Part shown: positions 23,514 through 31,283 of the stretch, piece by piece
How positions within the stretch are numbered: position 1 is the stretch's first letter
Layout: every line of letters starts with the position of its first letter
Assembly (NCBI GenBank): GCA_900547005.1
Contig: URER01000025.1
Span: 1-35,827 of the forward strand
Direction: 5' to 3'
DNA length: 35,827 nt
Source: an uncultured Prevotella sp.
GTDB lineage: Bacteria; Bacteroidota; Bacteroidia; Bacteroidales; Bacteroidaceae
The notes under the pieces: model-generated
Told to the model about the DNA's origin: nothing
Seen by the model: only the letters and a program-made list of their open reading frames with translations
Databases searched by the model: none
Position numbers and translations under genes: made by a program

Positions 23514-24266
23514 TTATCTATCTAACCATTCTTTTAAGAGAGGTGCACGTTCCTTACTTACAATAATACATTCATCATCACATTGTAGAAGTTTTATTTT
23601 CAATTTGGAGTTAAAAAATTGCGAGATTCTCAAAATACCATGAACGTTTGCTATGTATTGACGATTGATACGAAAGAACTTCTGTGGGTCTAATTGGTCT
23701 TCTAATTCATGCATATTAACAGGGAGAGAGTATGTATTGCCATTTTTTATCTTTAGAAGAACCTTACGATTATCCTTATAAAAATAAAGGATGTCGTTAA
23801 CACATACAGGTATCAATTCATCTTGCTTATAAGCGAGAAATCGTTCACGGTAACGATCTATCTCTTTTGTCGTATTTTCCTTTTTTTTATGAAGTGTTGT
23901 TATTGTCTTTTTTAGATCGTCTATTCTACTAATAGTTTCTCGCAGTTCATCTTCATCAATTGGTTTCAATAAATATGCAACTCCGTTACATTGTATGGCT
24001 TGCATTGGGTACTCTTCATAAGCTGTAGTGAACACGACAAAAGAAGTGGGTGCCGTATTCTTAAAAGCTTCGAAAACATCACCGTCAGGCAACCTGATAT
24101 CAGAAAAAATAATATCATAATCATTATTTAATCGAAGTATTTCTTGTACCTTATGAACAGATTTGAGAGGTCCGTCAATTTGTATTGTAGTATCTATGTT
24201 GAATAGTAATTTTTTCAATCTGTTCGCACTGAGCATTTCATCCTCTATTATTAATATTTTTTTCAT
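23514..24266 (-). CDS. LytTR family response regulator
   Basis: This 250-residue regulator has a receiver domain (1-120) with acidic residues E8, D9, phospho-acceptor D56 in IIFSDIRLPDGD and K in YLLKPIDEDEL. A charged linker with coiled-coil character (about 118-145) leads to a LytTR DNA-binding domain from about 150 to 250, including FFRINRQYIANVHGI. Its start codon overlaps the stop of the upstream kinase gene by 4 bp, so the two are translationally coupled. Members of this type are usually activated by their partner LytS-like kinase. The likely target is the lipoprotein pair that faces it, by position only. AT-rich like its neighbours. Confidence 0.93.
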   Translation of the reverse strand: MKKILIIEDEMLSANRLKKLLFNIDTTIQIDGPLKSVHKVQEILRLNNDYDIIFSDIRLPDGDVFEAFKNTAPTSFVVFTTAYEEYPMQAIQCNGVAYLLKPIDEDELRETISRIDDLKKTITTLHKKKENTTKEIDRYRERFLAYKQDELIPVCVNDILYFYKDNRKVLLKIKNGNTYSLPVNMHELEDQLDPQKFFRINRQYIANVHGILRISQFFNSKLKIKLLQCDDECIIVSKERAPLLKEWLDR

Positions 24267-25273
24267 CTCTTATTATTGTTAACAATGGGAATTCTCACCT
24301 CAAAAAATGTTGCAGTCTTTTGTATTGAAATATCTTTATCGCAAAGTAATTTCGTACGTTTTGATAAATTTGATAATCCAATGTTTGTAGAGGGGATTTG
24401 TGAGCTGTAATCTTTTGGAAACGGGGAAATGTTGTTTCCTATACACAAATAGTCTCCATTACGTTTTATATTTACATACAGCGGGGTCTTTTCATCTGTG
24501 AAATTGTGCTTTACTGCATTTTCTAATAGAATCTGCAAACTTAAATTTACAATTTTCTCATCGGTGCTAAAATAGAATTTTTCTATAGTAAGCATCATAT
24601 TAGAGAAACGTACCCTCATTAAAGCCATATAGTCTGTTGCAAAAGATAGAGCATCTGTAACTGTAACCCATTCCTTATTTATTGTTCGAATAAAATAGCG
24701 ATAGATTCTTGATAAGCGGATTACAAACTTTGTAGCCATACAAGGAGACGTATCGATAAGTTCCAAAAGCACACTTAAACTATTAAATACAAAATGTGGG
24801 TCTAATTGCATTTTCAAAATTTGCATTTTTAACCCTGCATTTTCTTCTTTTTGGTCTAAAATTCTTTTATAATACCTATCTGTTATATATACAAGTGATA
24901 ACAAAGGGGTAATTAAGCCAAATATGTATGAACTAGTCCATACATTTTCTCCTTCTGTCAATATTTCAATAATTATGTCTGGTGAAGTTGCCTCTATGAT
25001 AAATGTAAAAAACATATTGACAATAATCATAATTAGCCCTAAAGTGAAAGTAAATTTTTTCTTCCAAATTTTTTCTATATACTTTGTTACTACACAACCT
25101 ACAATTAAACTTGTAGCAGAAAATAATATACAAAATAACAAGTCTACAAATAAGATGCAGACATTACTTTTAAACAGATAGACAGTTTTTTCAAAATCTA
25201 TCAGTAACCAAATTATATCGTATAGAAAGAATGAAATGAGTGAAAAACTCAACCAAACTTTAATGTATTTCAT
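24263..25273 (-). CDS. LytS/YehU-type sensor histidine kinase (His_kinase family)
   Basis: The 336-residue product has four predicted transmembrane helices (about 7-27, 37-60, 74-95, 113-132) with short loops, and no large sensor domain. The kinase part has the family motif MQLDPHFVFNSL with H160, followed by an ATPase region with QILLENAVKHNF and NIGLSNLSKRTKLL. The frame is open to an ATG at 25318, but a near-perfect promoter at 25320-25351 places the transcription start at or downstream of that ATG, so ATG 25273 (MKYIKVWLSF) is used. It overlaps the LytTR regulator gene by 4 bp. The signal may be sensed in the membrane or via the adjacent lipoproteins. Confidence 0.88.
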   Translation of the reverse strand: MKYIKVWLSFSLISFFLYDIIWLLIDFEKTVYLFKSNVCILFVDLLFCILFSATSLIVGCVVTKYIEKIWKKKFTFTLGLIMIIVNMFFTFIIEATSPDIIIEILTEGENVWTSSYIFGLITPLLSLVYITDRYYKRILDQKEENAGLKMQILKMQLDPHFVFNSLSVLLELIDTSPCMATKFVIRLSRIYRYFIRTINKEWVTVTDALSFATDYMALMRVRFSNMMLTIEKFYFSTDEKIVNLSLQILLENAVKHNFTDEKTPLYVNIKRNGDYLCIGNNISPFPKDYSSQIPSTNIGLSNLSKRTKLLCDKDISIQKTATFFEVRIPIVNNNKR

Positions 25274-25319
25274 CCTGTTTTTAATTTCTATCTTAAAAGC
25301 GGCTTTCACATACACCATA

Positions 25320-25351
25320 CAAAATTACGCAGAAATGTTGGGCTTTGCAAA
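25320..25351 (-). promoter_or_regulatory. Promoter of the LytS-LytTR operon
   Basis: On the - strand, TTTG (25348-25351) and TAATTTTG (25320-25327) are exactly 20 bp apart. This full match to the Bacteroidetes consensus leaves a leader of about 40 nt before ATG 25273. Confidence 0.75.
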
Positions 25352-25436
25352 AAAAAACAACATATTTCTTAAATATACCATTAATTTCTTATTGTTGTTT
25401 ATGTTTTTCTAAAAGAAGATATGTATTTCTTTTATT

Positions 25437-25459
25437 ACAATCCGAATAACAATCCGAAT
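25437..25459. repeat. Direct repeat ACAATCCGAAT, period 12
   Basis: Two exact 11-nt copies (25437-25447 and 25449-25459) lie about 90 bp upstream of the LytS-LytTR promoter. Position and repetition suggest a regulator-binding site, possibly for the LytTR protein, but the spacing is not that of classical LytTR sites. Confidence 0.45.
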
Positions 25460-25685
25460 GATATTACATTTTTATTAAATTCACGTTTATTTCTTCCCTT
25501 ATTGCAGTCTCACAACGTGCCTTCACATTGCAAAACGGATGAAAAACACGAAGATGAGGGCTTGCGGATAGAGAATTGAGAAATACTTTATCGCCTACAA
25601 TACAAAAGAGCCTCAGGCATCTAAAGCCTTTCTAAATGTTAAAAATCGATTTCCTTTGTAACATAACCGGCAGAAAACACGTTAG

Positions 25686-25708
25686 TATTTTTGAAAGCGC
25701 TTCAAAAA
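25686..25708 (+). promoter_or_regulatory. Promoter and operator-like dyad before the ECF operon
   Basis: The -7-like TATTTTTG at 25686-25693 is fused to a perfect dyad: TTTTTGAA (25688-25695), loop AGCGC, TTCAAAAA (25701-25708). A dyad over the start site suggests repression or autoregulation. The gene's ribosome site AAGGAG (25726-25731) is strong for this phylum. The remainder of the 25274-25738 gap is AT-rich with no other gene. Confidence 0.5.
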
Positions 25709-25738
25709 GAATCGATAACTTTAAAAAGGAGATAAGAA

Positions 25739-26224
25739 ATGGAAAAGATATTATTATCATTCGCATTGCTGCTCGCAGGCATTGCAGTAAACGGACAGAC
25801 TGTAAGCAAACTCATGAAAAAATACAAGAACGAGCCGGGTGTGGAGCTTATTAATATAAACAAAAATATGATGAAGCTCGCCAAACTCGGAGGCGGTATG
25901 TTTGGATTTGGCAAGAATGAGTTTTCTTTCGATGACAATATGAAGGTTAACAGCCTTAAGGTGTTGGAGTTGGACGAATGCGATGACGTGCTGAAAAAGA
26001 AATTCTTAGACGACTTTTCTGCTTTAGACCTTGAAAAGGAGGGCTACGAAATGCTTATCAGCACGAATGAAGACGACGAGAAAGTGAGAATATATGGCAG
26101 GAAAGACGGCAATCTTTGCAAGGAAATCTTGATACTGGGATGCGATAAGGAAGAGACAGACTTGGTGCAAATCTTTGGAAAAATAGACTTCAACAAGTTC
26201 GTGGAAAATGCTAAAGGGGAGTAA
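25739..26224 (+). CDS. DUF4252 domain-containing exported protein
   Basis: This 161-residue protein has a signal peptide ending IAVNG-Q near residue 19. The mature part (VSKLMKKYKNEPGVELININKNMMKLAKL) matches the DUF4252 pattern: a helix, the VxxIxI strand, then a region ending in EILILGCDKEETDLVQIFGKID. DUF4252 proteins are known mainly from Bacteroidetes and are usually encoded beside an ECF sigma factor, as here; their function is unknown. A good ribosome site stands 7 bp before ATG. The sigma factor gene follows within 42 bp. A paralogue ends the same operon at 27330-27779. Confidence 0.9.
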   Translation: MEKILLSFALLLAGIAVNGQTVSKLMKKYKNEPGVELININKNMMKLAKLGGGMFGFGKNEFSFDDNMKVNSLKVLELDECDDVLKKKFLDDFSALDLEKEGYEMLISTNEDDEKVRIYGRKDGNLCKEILILGCDKEETDLVQIFGKIDFNKFVENAKGE

Positions 26225-26266
26225 TACGGCATTTTGTCTCAATGCTTTTTGAAAGACAAAAAGAAC

Positions 26267-26779
26267 ATGAAAGCATCAGTATTCAAGCAAATCATACTGC
26301 CTTGCAGCCGCAAGATGTATCTGGCGGCATGGCGACTGACAGGCAACGCACAGGCTTCAGAAGACCTTGTACAGGAAACGATGCTGAAACTGTGGACCAT
26401 CCGAGACCGGATTGCGCCGGAAAGCAACATCGAGGCGTATTGCGTCACCGTGCTGCGGAATATCTTCAACGACCGCCACAGGCTGCGGCATCTCGACATG
26501 GATGGCACTCCGGTGGACAGTCTGCGGGTGAGAACGGATGACGATGTGGCCGGATTTGTGGAGAAGACCGACGACACGGCAACCGTAATGCAACTGATTG
26601 AGCACCTGCCTCCGCAGCAGCGGATGGTTATAACGATGAGGGATGTGAAGGGGTTGTCGTTCGACGAGATTGAGACAAGCACAGGAATGACCGGCGTGAA
26701 CATCAGGGCGACGCTCAGCAGGGCGCGAAAACAGATTAGGGAACAATTCAAGAAAATAAGTGAATATGGATGTAAATGA
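26267..26779 (+). CDS. ECF-type RNA polymerase sigma factor
   Basis: This 170-residue sigma factor has a region 2 domain (about 10-80) with AWRLTGNAQASEDLVQETML, and a region 4 domain (about 115-165) with LPPQQRMVITMRDVKGLSF and the HTH IETSTGMTGVNIRATLSRARK. It lacks regions 1 and 3, as expected for ECF factors. ATG 26267 is preferred to an upstream in-frame TTG (26234), which adds residues that do not fit the family. The downstream putative anti-sigma gene starts 14 bp before its stop, so the two are coupled. It probably directs transcription of this operon and perhaps others. Confidence 0.94.
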   Translation: MKASVFKQIILPCSRKMYLAAWRLTGNAQASEDLVQETMLKLWTIRDRIAPESNIEAYCVTVLRNIFNDRHRLRHLDMDGTPVDSLRVRTDDDVAGFVEKTDDTATVMQLIEHLPPQQRMVITMRDVKGLSFDEIETSTGMTGVNIRATLSRARKQIREQFKKISEYGCK

Positions 26780-27233
26780 AATGAAAACGTTGCTCGACAA
26801 GTTCTATGAGGGGCAAACCTCGGATGCGGAAGAGAAGATATTGCGCGACGCTGCGCATGAAGGAACGCTGCCGGGAGATGACGGGGAGAACGTTTTCCTC
26901 GAGAGTCTGTATGCCGGAGTTGAGATTCCGGAGGGCTTGGAAGAGCGTCTCGGCAAGCAGATTGACAGTTGGAACAGCGTAGAGAAGAACGTCATGCGCA
27001 ACACGCGCACTGCGACCTTGAAATGGATAGGCGGCGTTGCGGCAGCAATACTCTTGCTTTTCACCGTAGGCATGGTACTGAATGACCGTCAGGACGAACA
27101 GCAATATTCACTGAAAGATACTTATGACAACGCAGAGGATGCCTATGCACAGACGCAGAAAGCCTTGTTGGAAATGTCGGAGAGCCTGAATATGGGCCTC
27201 AACAAAGTGGATAAGGCGGTCAACAAAGAGTAA
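26766..27233 (+). CDS. Putative anti-sigma factor (single-pass membrane protein)
   Basis: This 155-residue protein has an N-terminal cytoplasmic region of about 80 residues containing MKTLLDKFYEGQTSDAEEKIL, a segment typical of short Bacteroidetes anti-sigma-like proteins. One transmembrane helix follows (WIGGVAAAILLLFTVGMVL, about 82-100), then a periplasmic tail of about 55 residues with a heptad-like MSESLNMGLNKVDKAV. Translation can also start at GTG 26760. The overlap with the sigma gene and the topology support an anti-sigma role, but no zinc-binding HxxxCxxC motif is present, so this is inference. Confidence 0.8.
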   Translation: MDVNEMKTLLDKFYEGQTSDAEEKILRDAAHEGTLPGDDGENVFLESLYAGVEIPEGLEERLGKQIDSWNSVEKNVMRNTRTATLKWIGGVAAAILLLFTVGMVLNDRQDEQQYSLKDTYDNAEDAYAQTQKALLEMSESLNMGLNKVDKAVNKE

Positions 27234-27329
27234 ACGGGAATACAAATAGCGTGATTATGCAGGCTCACGGGCAGTATATCACAGTAATGCGACATATATA
27301 TAATAGTATTTATAATATAAGAATAGAAT

Positions 27330-27779
27330 ATGAAAAAGATTTTGATAATACAGCTTTTGCTTTGTCTGTGCCTGTCGGCAAGTGCACAGAAGGCGTTGTT
27401 CAACAAGTACAGCGATGCCAAAGGAGTTACATCTGTCTATATTTCAAAAGCTATGCTGGGTATGGCGGCAGGGTTGAAGGCCGGCAAAAGCGACATTGGC
27501 AAGATTGCGGGCAGGCTGGATCACTTGCAGATACTTACGTTTGAACGTCCTTCGATGATTCGGACTGTGAGGAAAGAGGCTGTCGAAGCATTCAGAAAGG
27601 AGGGCTTTGAGCAGATAATGCAGGTGAAGGACGACGGCGATAACGTAACCATCTACCTGAAAACTCATAAAAATAAGAAGAATGAATTTGTGTTGTTCAA
27701 CGTAAGCGAGGATGAGTTGGAGATTATAAACGTGCTTGGCAACGTAACATTGAAGGAGATTAAAGGGCTTACGGAGTAA
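27330..27779 (+). CDS. DUF4252 domain-containing exported protein, second copy
   Basis: This 149-residue paralogue of the first gene of the operon has a signal peptide MKKILIIQLLLCLCLSASA-Q. The mature part (KALFNKYSDAKGVTSVYISKAMLGMA) shows the same DUF4252 pattern and ends ELEIINVLGNVTLKEIKGL. It is separated from the anti-sigma gene by a 96-bp AT-rich gap, which could hold its own promoter. Having a DUF4252 gene at each end of the sigma/anti-sigma pair suggests the proteins are either targets of the sigma factor or part of its signal pathway. A 36-bp-arm hairpin follows. Confidence 0.88.
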   Translation: MKKILIIQLLLCLCLSASAQKALFNKYSDAKGVTSVYISKAMLGMAAGLKAGKSDIGKIAGRLDHLQILTFERPSMIRTVRKEAVEAFRKEGFEQIMQVKDDGDNVTIYLKTHKNKKNEFVLFNVSEDELEIINVLGNVTLKEIKGLTE

Positions 27780-27787
27780 GAAATCAG

Positions 27788-27883
27788 AGTGAAAAATGAA
27801 GAGGGAAGAGTGAAGAATCCAATAGCTTTGAAATAGAAGCTGGTAGTATTGGATTCATCACTCTTCCCTCTTCACTTTTCACT
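27788..27883. terminator. Long GA/CT hairpin between convergent operon and cysK
   Basis: Arms 27788-27823 and 27848-27883 match at 34 of 36 positions around a 24-nt loop. The right arm enters the cysK stop codon (27882-27884). It is well placed as a terminator for both directions, though the length is far beyond a normal intrinsic terminator. It shares its CTTCCCTCTTCAC core with 62-95 and is related to the other GA/CT hairpins. Confidence 0.9.
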
Positions 27884-28814
27884 AAAAACTATACAACTCC
27901 GTCGACAGATACCTCTCGCCCGTATCGGTGAGCAAAACGACGATGTTCTTGTCTTGGTTTTCCGGCCGCTTAGCTATCTCCACGGCTGCGGAAAGAGTCG
28001 CTCCCGATGATATTCCGACGAGCAATCCTTCCTCGGCAGCGACGTTTCGAGCTGCGAGAATGGCACAGTCGTCCTTCACATCAATTACTTCATCGACAAC
28101 AGATGCGTTGTATATGGTCGGAATAAAGCCCGCGCCAATGCCCTGAATCTTATGCGCACCGCTCTTTCCGCCGTTCAACACGGGCGAAGAAGCAGGCTCA
28201 GCAGCTATTATTTTTACATCGGAATTATACTCCTTGAGCCTCTTTCCCACTCCTGAAATGGTACCGCCGGTACCAACTCCGGCCACAAATATATCCACTT
28301 TTCCGTCGGTATCGTTCCAAATCTCTATGCCGGTGCTGTTGTAATGAGCCTCGGGGTTGGCGGGATTCTCAAACTGTTGCAGTATGACGCTGCCCGGAAT
28401 GGATTCCCGCAGGCGGTTAGCCTCATCTATAGCACCTTGCATTCCTGCTGTCCCGGGAGTCAGAACGACTTTCGCCCCGTATGCCTGTACGAGCTTGCGG
28501 CGCTCTATGCTCATCGTCTCGGGCATCGTAAGAATCAGCGTATAGCCCTTAACGGCAGCCACGAGAGCCAGTCCCACACCAGTGTTGCCGCTCGTAGGCT
28601 CGATGATGGTGGCTCCGGGACTCAGCAATCCTTTCTTTTCGGCATCCTCGACCATAGCCAATGCGATGCGGTCTTTGGCACTTCCGCCGGGGTTGAACGA
28701 CTCAATCTTGGCAATAAGCGGCCTTTTCAGTCCTCTGTTTTGTGAGAACTTACTCAGTTCGAGCAACGGTGTGTTGCCTATAATATCTGTCAGTTTCTTT
28801 GCTATTCTTGCCAT
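27882..28814 (-). CDS. cysK: Cysteine synthase A (O-acetylserine sulfhydrylase)
   Basis: CysK makes cysteine from O-acetylserine and sulfide using PLP. The 310-residue product has the PLP lysine K47 in NPGGSAKDRI, the substrate loop PTSGNTGVGLA (73-83), the phosphate-binding GTGGTISGVG loop, and GISSGATLSAAV with the Ser that contacts the pyridine nitrogen. Its length is standard. The frame is open to 28934, but ATG 28814 (MARIAKKLTDIIGNTPLL) is the family start. A TATATTTG element on the - strand (28845-28852) sits about 30 bp upstream and is the likely promoter. rlpA lies 65 bp upstream on the same strand. Confidence 0.96.
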   Translation of the reverse strand: MARIAKKLTDIIGNTPLLELSKFSQNRGLKRPLIAKIESFNPGGSAKDRIALAMVEDAEKKGLLSPGATIIEPTSGNTGVGLALVAAVKGYTLILTMPETMSIERRKLVQAYGAKVVLTPGTAGMQGAIDEANRLRESIPGSVILQQFENPANPEAHYNSTGIEIWNDTDGKVDIFVAGVGTGGTISGVGKRLKEYNSDVKIIAAEPASSPVLNGGKSGAHKIQGIGAGFIPTIYNASVVDEVIDVKDDCAILAARNVAAEEGLLVGISSGATLSAAVEIAKRPENQDKNIVVLLTDTGERYLSTELYSF

Positions 28815-28844
28815 ATTTACATTCGTTTTACAGTTTATACGATG

Positions 28845-28852
28845 CAAATATA
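28845..28852 (-). promoter_or_regulatory. Putative cysK promoter, -7 element
   Basis: On the - strand this reads TATATTTG, matching TAnnTTTG, 31 bp before the cysK ATG. A TTTG at the right distance upstream is not visible. Confidence 0.55.
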
Positions 28853-28879
28853 AACATAATCTTTGAGAAAGAGTTAGGA

Positions 28880-29683
28880 TTAATCGAACAAACTGCCACC
28901 CCAATCTTTCAACTTGTCGAAAAACGCACGCCAACTGCTACTGCTCTGGTCGTTTTTCACGGTTTCTTTCTTCTGTTGCTGCGTGCGGTTATCTGCCTGT
29001 TTGTTATTCTTATGAGCCGCATTCTGCTGCTTATTCGATGCTTTTTGTTGCGGATGAGGTGCGGAATGAGACGTTTGACTCGCGGAATGAGGTACACGTG
29101 CAGCAGCGTTCTGCCGTGGATGCGCGGCCTTTTGTATATGCTGCTCCTGCGACGGCTGTATTTCGGGATGGCGTTTCACCTCCTCCGGCACTTTTTTCTC
29201 GTCTGTCCACTCTGGAATAAACTCGTAGCAGACGCCTGCCATACCATATTTTGTTTCAAGAATATTAAACAAACTGCCGGGTGCGGGATAGCCGTCAGAG
29301 CCTTCTTCGGGAAGTATCTCAATCTTCACATACTTCACTCCGCTGGCAATCATGCCGAGTTCGCGCGCCGCAGCGTATGACAAGTCAATCACACGGTTGT
29401 GAGCGTATGGCCCGCGGTCGGCCACCTCTACAATCACTTCCTTGCCGTTCGACGGATTGGTAACGCGCAGCTTCGTTCCGAAAGGCAGTGTCTTGTGGGC
29501 ACAAGTGAGGCTGTCGCGGTGATAAACCTTACCGCTGCTCATCCTGCGTCCATGCAGACTGTTACTGTAATAAGATGCTTTGCCCTCGATGTTTTCCTGT
29601 GCCGAAACAACCGCCGGACAGAGAAAAAACAATGTCGGACAGAGGAAAAACAATAAAAGGACGGCCTTTACGACCGCCGGCAT
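28880..29683 (-). CDS. Septal ring lytic transglycosylase RlpA-like protein
   Basis: This 267-residue exported protein has a double-psi beta-barrel RlpA domain (about 31-125): GKASYYSNSLHGRRMSSG, then ADRGPYAHNRVIDLSYAAARELGM with the catalytic-type Asp and His region. After about residue 150 comes a Gln/His/Lys-rich low-complexity tail, and no SPOR domain is seen. ATG 29683 gives a signal peptide with a 7-residue duplication, LFFLCPT-LFFLCPA. Two upstream in-frame ATGs (29806, 29797) fall inside the loop of a strong terminator, so they are unlikely starts. Some RlpA proteins cleave peptidoglycan lacking stem peptides; activity here is inferred. Confidence 0.88.
   Translation of the reverse strand: MPAVVKAVLLLFFLCPTLFFLCPAVVSAQENIEGKASYYSNSLHGRRMSSGKVYHRDSLTCAHKTLPFGTKLRVTNPSNGKEVIVEVADRGPYAHNRVIDLSYAAARELGMIASGVKYVKIEILPEEGSDGYPAPGSLFNILETKYGMAGVCYEFIPEWTDEKKVPEEVKRHPEIQPSQEQHIQKAAHPRQNAAARVPHSASQTSHSAPHPQQKASNKQQNAAHKNNKQADNRTQQQKKETVKNDQSSSSWRAFFDKLKDWGGSLFD
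29615..29656. repeat. 21-bp tandem duplication within the rlpA signal peptide
   Basis: Units 29615-29635 and 29636-29656 share the core CGGACAGAG and AAAAACAAT. They encode LFFLCPT and LFFLCPA in the hydrophobic part of the signal peptide, lengthening it by 7 residues. Confidence 0.85.
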
Positions 29684-29780
29684 AATAACGCTATGTTCTC
29701 TTCTTGCCTTCTCCACGCTAACTTCTTCACCCCCTTGCGCGGGCTTCGGAATCTTCTTGCTCCGTATTTCGTTATTACCA

Positions 29781-29822
29781 AAAACGGACTCCGACATGAA
29801 ACGCATTGCCGGAGTCCGTTTT
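29781..29822 (-). terminator. Intrinsic terminator downstream of gdhA
   Basis: AAAACGGACTCCG (29781-29793) and CGGAGTCCGTTTT (29810-29822) form a perfect 13-bp stem with a 16-nt loop, with T-tracts on both strands. It lies about 65 bp past the gdhA stop and is the clearest intrinsic terminator in the window. Confidence 0.9.
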
Positions 29823-29887
29823 TTATTGTCTTATATATATAACTTAAAAGACTGAAATATATTGTCTTACAGTATTATATATATGTA

Positions 29888-31225
29888 TTAAACTACTCCC
29901 TGAGCCATCATCGCGTTGGCAACCTTCATGAATCCGGCGATGTTGGCACCCTTCACGTAGTCGATATAGCCGTCGGCCTCCGTGCCATACTTCACGCACT
30001 GTTCGTGGATGGAGTGCATAATGTAATGCAACTTCTCGTCAACTTCCTGCTCGCTCCATGTCAGACGCATAGAGTTCTGGGTCATCTCAAGTCCCGAAGT
30101 AGCCACACCGCCGGCGTTGACAGCCTTGCCCGGTGCGAAGAGAGTCTTCGTTTCAACAAACTTATTCACAGCCTCGGCCGTGCATCCCATATTGGAAACT
30201 TCGGCCACACACAGCGGTTTGTGAGCCAATATCATGTCGGCATCATCACCGTTCAGCTCGTTCTGTGTCGCGCAAGTGAGGTAAATGTCGGCCTTCTGTT
30301 CCCACGGCTTTCTGCCTTCAAAGAACTTTGAGCCTTCAAACTCGTCCTCGTAAGGCTGACAAACGTCGTTACCGCTGGCGCGAAGCTCAAGCATATATTC
30401 GATTTTCTCGCCGCTAATGCCCGCCGGGTCATAGATATAGCCGTCCGGTCCGCTGAGCGTTATCACCTTAGCACCAAGCTCCGTGGCTTTCTTCGCAGCT
30501 CCCCAAGCAACGTTTCCGAATCCGCTTATCGCCACAGTCTTGCCCTTTATGTCGATGTTTCGGGTCTGGAGCATCTGGTTTACGAAATACAACGCGCCGA
30601 AACCGGTAGCCTCCGGACGGATGCGCGAGCCTCCGTATTCGAGTCCTTTACCTGTGAGCACGCCACCAAACTGGTGTGTCAGTTTCTTATACATACCGAA
30701 GAGATAGCCTATTTCGCGGCCTCCCACACCGATGTCGCCTGCCGGAACGTCCTCGTCCGGACCGATATGGCGATAAAGTTCGGTCATGAAAGCCTGGCAG
30801 AAACGCATCACCTCGGCATCGGAACGGCCACGGATAGAGAAGTCCGAACCTCCCTTGCCACCGCCCATAGGCAGCGTTGTGAGTGCATTCTTGAATGTCT
30901 GCTCGAATCCGAGGAACTTCAATATAGAAAGGTTAACCGACGGGTGGAATCTCAGACCGCCTTTGTACGGGCCTATCGCGCTGTTGAACTGCACGCGATA
31001 ACCGAGGTTTACGTGAATCTCGCCTTTGTCGTCTACCCACGGAACACGGAATGTAATCACACGTTCCGGCTCTACTATGCGCTCGATAATCTTTGCGCGT
31101 TCAAACTCGGGGTGCTTGTTGTAAACATCTTTCACAGACAACAGCACTTCCTTTACGGCCTGCAAGTACTCCAATTCGCCCGGATGCTTCTGCTCCAGAG
31201 ACTGCATTATTTTCTCAACGTCCAT
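29888..31225 (-). CDS. gdhA: Glutamate dehydrogenase, hexameric NADP-type
   Basis: This enzyme aminates 2-oxoglutarate to glutamate, a main ammonia-assimilation route in Bacteroidales. The 445-residue product has substrate-binding lysines in GPYKGGLRFHP (K88) and MGGGKGGSDF (K124), the segment GPDEDVPAGDIGVGGREIGY with the catalytic Asp, a Rossmann motif VAISGFGNVAWGA, and a C-terminal QNSMRLTWS. Size and motifs match the ~450-residue bacterial hexameric GDH, usually NADP-dependent; cofactor use is inferred from family. It has a full consensus promoter at 31284-31315 and a strong terminator, so it is monocistronic. Confidence 0.96.
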   Translation of the reverse strand: MDVEKIMQSLEQKHPGELEYLQAVKEVLLSVKDVYNKHPEFERAKIIERIVEPERVITFRVPWVDDKGEIHVNLGYRVQFNSAIGPYKGGLRFHPSVNLSILKFLGFEQTFKNALTTLPMGGGKGGSDFSIRGRSDAEVMRFCQAFMTELYRHIGPDEDVPAGDIGVGGREIGYLFGMYKKLTHQFGGVLTGKGLEYGGSRIRPEATGFGALYFVNQMLQTRNIDIKGKTVAISGFGNVAWGAAKKATELGAKVITLSGPDGYIYDPAGISGEKIEYMLELRASGNDVCQPYEDEFEGSKFFEGRKPWEQKADIYLTCATQNELNGDDADMILAHKPLCVAEVSNMGCTAEAVNKFVETKTLFAPGKAVNAGGVATSGLEMTQNSMRLTWSEQEVDEKLHYIMHSIHEQCVKYGTEADGYIDYVKGANIAGFMKVANAMMAQGVV

Positions 31226-31283
31226 AGTATTATAATTTAAAGTTGTTTTAGGTTGGTTTTATCATATTGTCATTAAGACTATG

